Positions 61,347 to 64,000 of a stretch of DNA of 64,000 bases are shown here, piece by piece; the first letter of the stretch is position 1; each line of letters opens with the position of its first letter. The position numbers and the translations under genes were made by a program. Below the pieces are notes generated by a model. The model saw only the letters and a program-made list of their open reading frames with translations. It made no database searches and was not told where the DNA came from. This DNA is from Gordonibacter urolithinfaciens. GTDB lineage: Bacteria > Actinomycetota > Coriobacteriia > Coriobacteriales > Eggerthellaceae. The DNA is taken from NCBI RefSeq assembly GCF_900199375.1, contig NZ_LT900217.1, positions 2,666,001 to 2,730,000 on the forward strand, given 5' to 3'.

Positions 61347-61703
61347 ATGGAAGACTTCGAGGTTGTTTTCTATCGTAAGTTGAACGGAACGGTACCCATG
61401 GACGAGTTCCTTGAGTCGCTTCCCCCGAAGCTGAACGCGAAGGTTCACCGCGACCTCGGTGCTTTGCGCGAGGAGGCCCATAAGCTGCGCGAGCCACAAT
61501 CGAAGTGCATGGGGGAGGGGCTGTCCGAGCTTCGCAGCAGGCAGGGCGACGACATTGCGCGGTCGTTCTACTTCTTCTTCTCGGGTAGCCGCATCGTCGT
61601 GACGAACGGGTTCGTGAAGAAGACGCGGAAGACGCCTCGCAGAGAACTCGCCCGCGCGCTTGCCTTCAAGGCCGATTGGGAAGAGAGGTTTGTCAATGGA
61701 TGA
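61347..61703 (+). CDS. higB: HigB/RelE-type (phage Gp49-like) toxin
   Basis: A 118-residue probable mRNA interferase of the RelE/HigB superfamily, Gp49-like branch. Points seen: FEVVFYRKLNGTVPMDEFLESLPPK, LRSRQGDDIARSFYFFFSGSRIVVTNGFVKKTRKTPRREL (about residues 61-101); the basic patch with KKTRKTP matches the presumed RNA-binding end. Toxins of this group cut mRNA on the ribosome. GGGGGAGG precedes the ATG. Its stop overlaps the antitoxin start by eight bases, so toxin comes first, the usual order in HigBA. Confidence 0.88.
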   Translation: MEDFEVVFYRKLNGTVPMDEFLESLPPKLNAKVHRDLGALREEAHKLREPQSKCMGEGLSELRSRQGDDIARSFYFFFSGSRIVVTNGFVKKTRKTPRRELARALAFKADWEERFVNG

Positions 61704-61968
61704 TCTGGACAGGAGCCATCAGAGGTACATGCAGGACCCCGAGTACGCCGCCGAGTACGAGCGCCTGGAGCCGGTGTACGACATCATCAGCGCCATCACG
61801 ATGGCGCGCGCCGAGCAGAACCTCACCCAGCGCGAGCTGGCCGAGCGCTGCGGCATGAGGCAGAGCGCGTTCGCGCGCCTCGAGTCCGGCAACGCGAACC
61901 CCACGCTCAAGACGCTGCAGCAGGTGGCAAAGGGCCTCGGCAAGAAGCTGCGCATCAGCTTCGTGTGA
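61696..61968 (+). CDS. higA: HigA-type XRE-family antitoxin
   Basis: A 90-residue antitoxin with a helix-turn-helix of the XRE/Cro type (about residues 30-85: RAEQNLTQRELAERCGMRQSAFARLESGNANPTL). The N-terminal ~30 residues may contact the toxin. It should repress the operon through the palindrome at 61297-61320. An AGAGAGG stretch precedes the ATG. Confidence 0.9.
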   Translation: MDDLDRSHQRYMQDPEYAAEYERLEPVYDIISAITMARAEQNLTQRELAERCGMRQSAFARLESGNANPTLKTLQQVAKGLGKKLRISFV

Positions 61969-62183
61969 GCGCCCTACCGCCGCGTCACCTCCGCCGCGGT
62001 GCGGCCCGCCGGTTCCGCGCTCGCTTCAAGATGCGTATTTTTCGCCGCAACCGCCGCAAATCGTGTATGCTAGCGTCTGCTGCGCGCCCAAGCGCGCCAT
62101 CCCCGCACACGTTAATAAACGAATGGGGCATCGTGTGAACGACCGAGCCGCGGGAGGCGGCCCAGAAGACGAGGAGGAACCGC

Positions 62184-64000
62184 GTGAAGCTGGTGGTAAC
62201 CGAGAAGAACGACGCGGCTCAGAAAATCGCCGACTTGCTCGGCGTCAAGAAACCCAAGGCGGACAAGGTGTATTCCACGCCGGTGTACCGCTTCGACGTG
62301 GACGGCGAGGAGTGGGTGACCATCGGCCTGCGCGGCCACATCCTGGAGCCCGACTTCACCCCGACCATGGTGTACAAGAAGCGCGGCGGCTGGCAGGGCG
62401 TCACGGAGGAAGGCGAGACCTTCCCGGCGCAGCTGCCCGCGACGCTGCCCAAGCCCCCCTTCAAAAAGAAAAAGCCCTTCACTGAGGATGGCGTGGAGCT
62501 CAAGACCTGGAAGATGGACGCGCTGCCGTACCTGGTGTACGCGCCCATCAAGAAGCTCCCCAAGGAGAAGGAGATCATCCGCTCGCTGAAGAACCTGGCG
62601 AAGAAGGCGGACTCCATCATCATCGCCACCGACTTCGACCGCGAGGGCGAGCTCATCGGAAGCGACGCGCTCTCCTGCATTCAGGAGGTGAACCCCGACG
62701 CGCCCGTGCAGCGCGCCCGCTACTCGGCCTTCACGAAAGAGGAGATCACGCACGCGTTCGACAACCTGGTGGAGCTGGACGTGAACCTGGCGTCCGCCGG
62801 CGCGTCGCGCCAGGACATCGACCTCATCTGGGGCGCGGTGCTCACGCGCTACCTGACGCTCGTGAAGTTCGCCGGCTACGGCAACGTGCGCTCGTCGGGC
62901 CGCGTGCAGACGCCCACGCTCGCCCTCATCGTGGCGAAGGAGCGCGAGCGCCTGGCGTTCGTGCCCGAGGACTACTGGGTGATCCGCGGCGCGTTCGGCG
63001 CCGACCCCGACGCGTTCGAGGCTCCGCACGCCACGGCCCGCTTCAAGGCGGAGGCCGAGGCGAGCGCCGTCATGGCGCACGTGGAGGGCGCGACCACCGC
63101 CCGCGTGTCGGGCGTCGAGAAGAAGAAGCGCACGGTCCAGCCGCCCGCGCCGTTCAACACCACCTCGCTCATGGCCGCCGCGTCCGCCGAGGGCCTCTCG
63201 CCCGCGCGCACCATGCGCATCGCCGAGAGCCTCTACATGGACGGCTACATCTCCTACCCCCGCGTGGACAACACCGTGTACCCCTCGTCGCTCGACCTCG
63301 CCGACACGGTGCGCGCCATCTCCGGCAACCCCGCCTACGCGCCGTACTGCAAGGAGCTGCTGGCGAAGGGCGAGCTCAAGGCCACGCGCGGCAAGAAGGA
63401 GACGACGGACCACCCGCCCATCTACCCCACGGCCAAGGCCACGCCCGACGACCTCGCGCCGGCCGACTACAAGCTGTACAACCTCATCGCGCGGCGCTTC
63501 CTGGCCACGCTCTCCGAGGCGGCCGTCGTCGAGGGCACGAAGGTGTCGCTCGACGTGAACGGCGAGCCGTTCGTGGCCAAGGGCGACGTGCTGGTGCGTC
63601 CGGGCTTCCGCGCCATCTACCCCTACGGCCTGAAGAAGGACGAGCAGCTGCCCGCGCTCGCGGAGGGCGAGACGATCGCGTTCAACGGCGCCACCTGCAC
63701 GAAGAAGCAGACCGAGCCGCCCGCGCGCTACAGCCAGGGCAAGCTCATCCAGGAGATGGAGAAGCTGGGCCTGGGCACGAAGTCCACGCGCCACTCCATC
63801 ATCGAGCGCCTCTACGCGGTGAAGTACATCGTGAACGACCCCATCGAGCCCTCGCAGCTGGGCATGGCCGTGTGCGACGCGCTCGACAAGTTCGCGCCGC
63901 ACATCACGCATCCCGAGATGACGGCCGAGCTGGAAGAGGAGATGGACAACATCGCCGAGGGCCGCACCACGCGCGTGAAGGTGGTGGACACGAGCCGCGA
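62184..64000 (+). CDS. topA: DNA topoisomerase I (type IA), 5' part
   Basis: At least 605 residues, cut by the window end. It relaxes negative supercoils. GTG at 62184 has GAGGAGGA upstream; an early KLVVTEKNDAAQKIADLLG is the start of the Toprim domain, with the acidic ATDFDREGELIG near residue 150. The catalytic tyrosine is probably Tyr358 in MDGYISYPRVDNT. The motif GRVQTPTLALIVAKE and STRHSIIERLYAVKYI are also present. This subgroup has SYPR rather than the TYMR of E. coli TopA, so it is closer to the archaeal/short bacterial type. The 215-base gap upstream shows no clear promoter. Confidence 0.94.
   Translation, partial: MKLVVTEKNDAAQKIADLLGVKKPKADKVYSTPVYRFDVDGEEWVTIGLRGHILEPDFTPTMVYKKRGGWQGVTEEGETFPAQLPATLPKPPFKKKKPFTEDGVELKTWKMDALPYLVYAPIKKLPKEKEIIRSLKNLAKKADSIIIATDFDREGELIGSDALSCIQEVNPDAPVQRARYSAFTKEEITHAFDNLVELDVNLASAGASRQDIDLIWGAVLTRYLTLVKFAGYGNVRSSGRVQTPTLALIVAKERERLAFVPEDYWVIRGAFGADPDAFEAPHATARFKAEAEASAVMAHVEGATTARVSGVEKKKRTVQPPAPFNTTSLMAAASAEGLSPARTMRIAESLYMDGYISYPRVDNTVYPSSLDLADTVRAISGNPAYAPYCKELLAKGELKATRGKKETTDHPPIYPTAKATPDDLAPADYKLYNLIARRFLATLSEAAVVEGTKVSLDVNGEPFVAKGDVLVRPGFRAIYPYGLKKDEQLPALAEGETIAFNGATCTKKQTEPPARYSQGKLIQEMEKLGLGTKSTRHSIIERLYAVKYIVNDPIEPSQLGMAVCDALDKFAPHITHPEMTAELEEEMDNIAEGRTTRVKVVDTSR

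Overview
The window is a GC-rich (roughly two-thirds G+C by eye), gene-dense bacterial chromosome segment. Gene content fits an anaerobic actinomycete of class Coriobacteriia, most likely Eggerthellaceae (Eggerthella/Gordonibacter type): ThyX rather than ThyA, superoxide reductase and a flavodiiron-type flavin reductase-rubredoxin, FSA-type transaldolase, a LAxTG-like sorting motif, a Rho with a long disordered insert, GTG starts and ATGA/GTGA overlaps. The assignment to family is inference from content, not from a search.

Layout. 1-7554: end of gatB, an AGCS Na+/amino-acid symporter, a small membrane protein, a 1151-aa exported protein with an internal sorting-signal-like motif, and a DUF2797 gene. 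7555-16511: a histidine operon hisZG(fused)-hisD-hisC-hisB-hisH-hisA-hisF, interrupted by a yhcG/DUF1016 PDDEXK gene, then hisI; hisE and a histidinol-phosphatase are not in the window. 16764-24029: fsa-rho-sppA-metRS-like, rnhA, and an NlpC/P60 wall hydrolase. 24133-29224: engB on the minus strand, then a DUF454 membrane protein and a single-chain CydDC-type ABC exporter. 29473-41612: mostly housekeeping (rpsB, tsf, murA, an LCP protein, a NifU-like scaffold, pdxST, lgt, desulfoferrodoxin, pyk, rhamnulose-phosphate-aldolase-like gene, rpmE).

41703-48166 is a metal-acquisition neighbourhood: a FecBCD-type ABC system behind a strong promoter and a structured leader, an AT-rich block of nested inverted repeats, a DUF364 chelation protein, a THEP1-like NTPase whose coding sequence carries a perfect parS site, and a high-molecular-weight rubredoxin. 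48316-55963: a methyltransferase, thyX, a YqhQ/DUF1385 protein, a dual-SBP GGDEF receptor, and a NatAB-type ABC exporter. 56270-60201 is a polar amino-acid ABC operon (ATPase, binding protein, two permeases) bracketed by two related long palindromic repeats; one permease carries an unusual ~350-aa charged tail. 60329-61968: a small exported protein and a HigBA-like toxin-antitoxin pair under a promoter fully covered by a 24-bp palindrome. The window ends inside topA.

The most unusual material is the palindromic DNA: the yhcG/hisI pair and the pair around the amino-acid ABC operon each differ by changes that preserve both arms; a nested-inverted-repeat element occupies the gap at 45011-45352; and a parS site lies in a non-conserved insertion of an NTPase. 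No tRNA, rRNA, CRISPR array, transposase or prophage gene was recognised.
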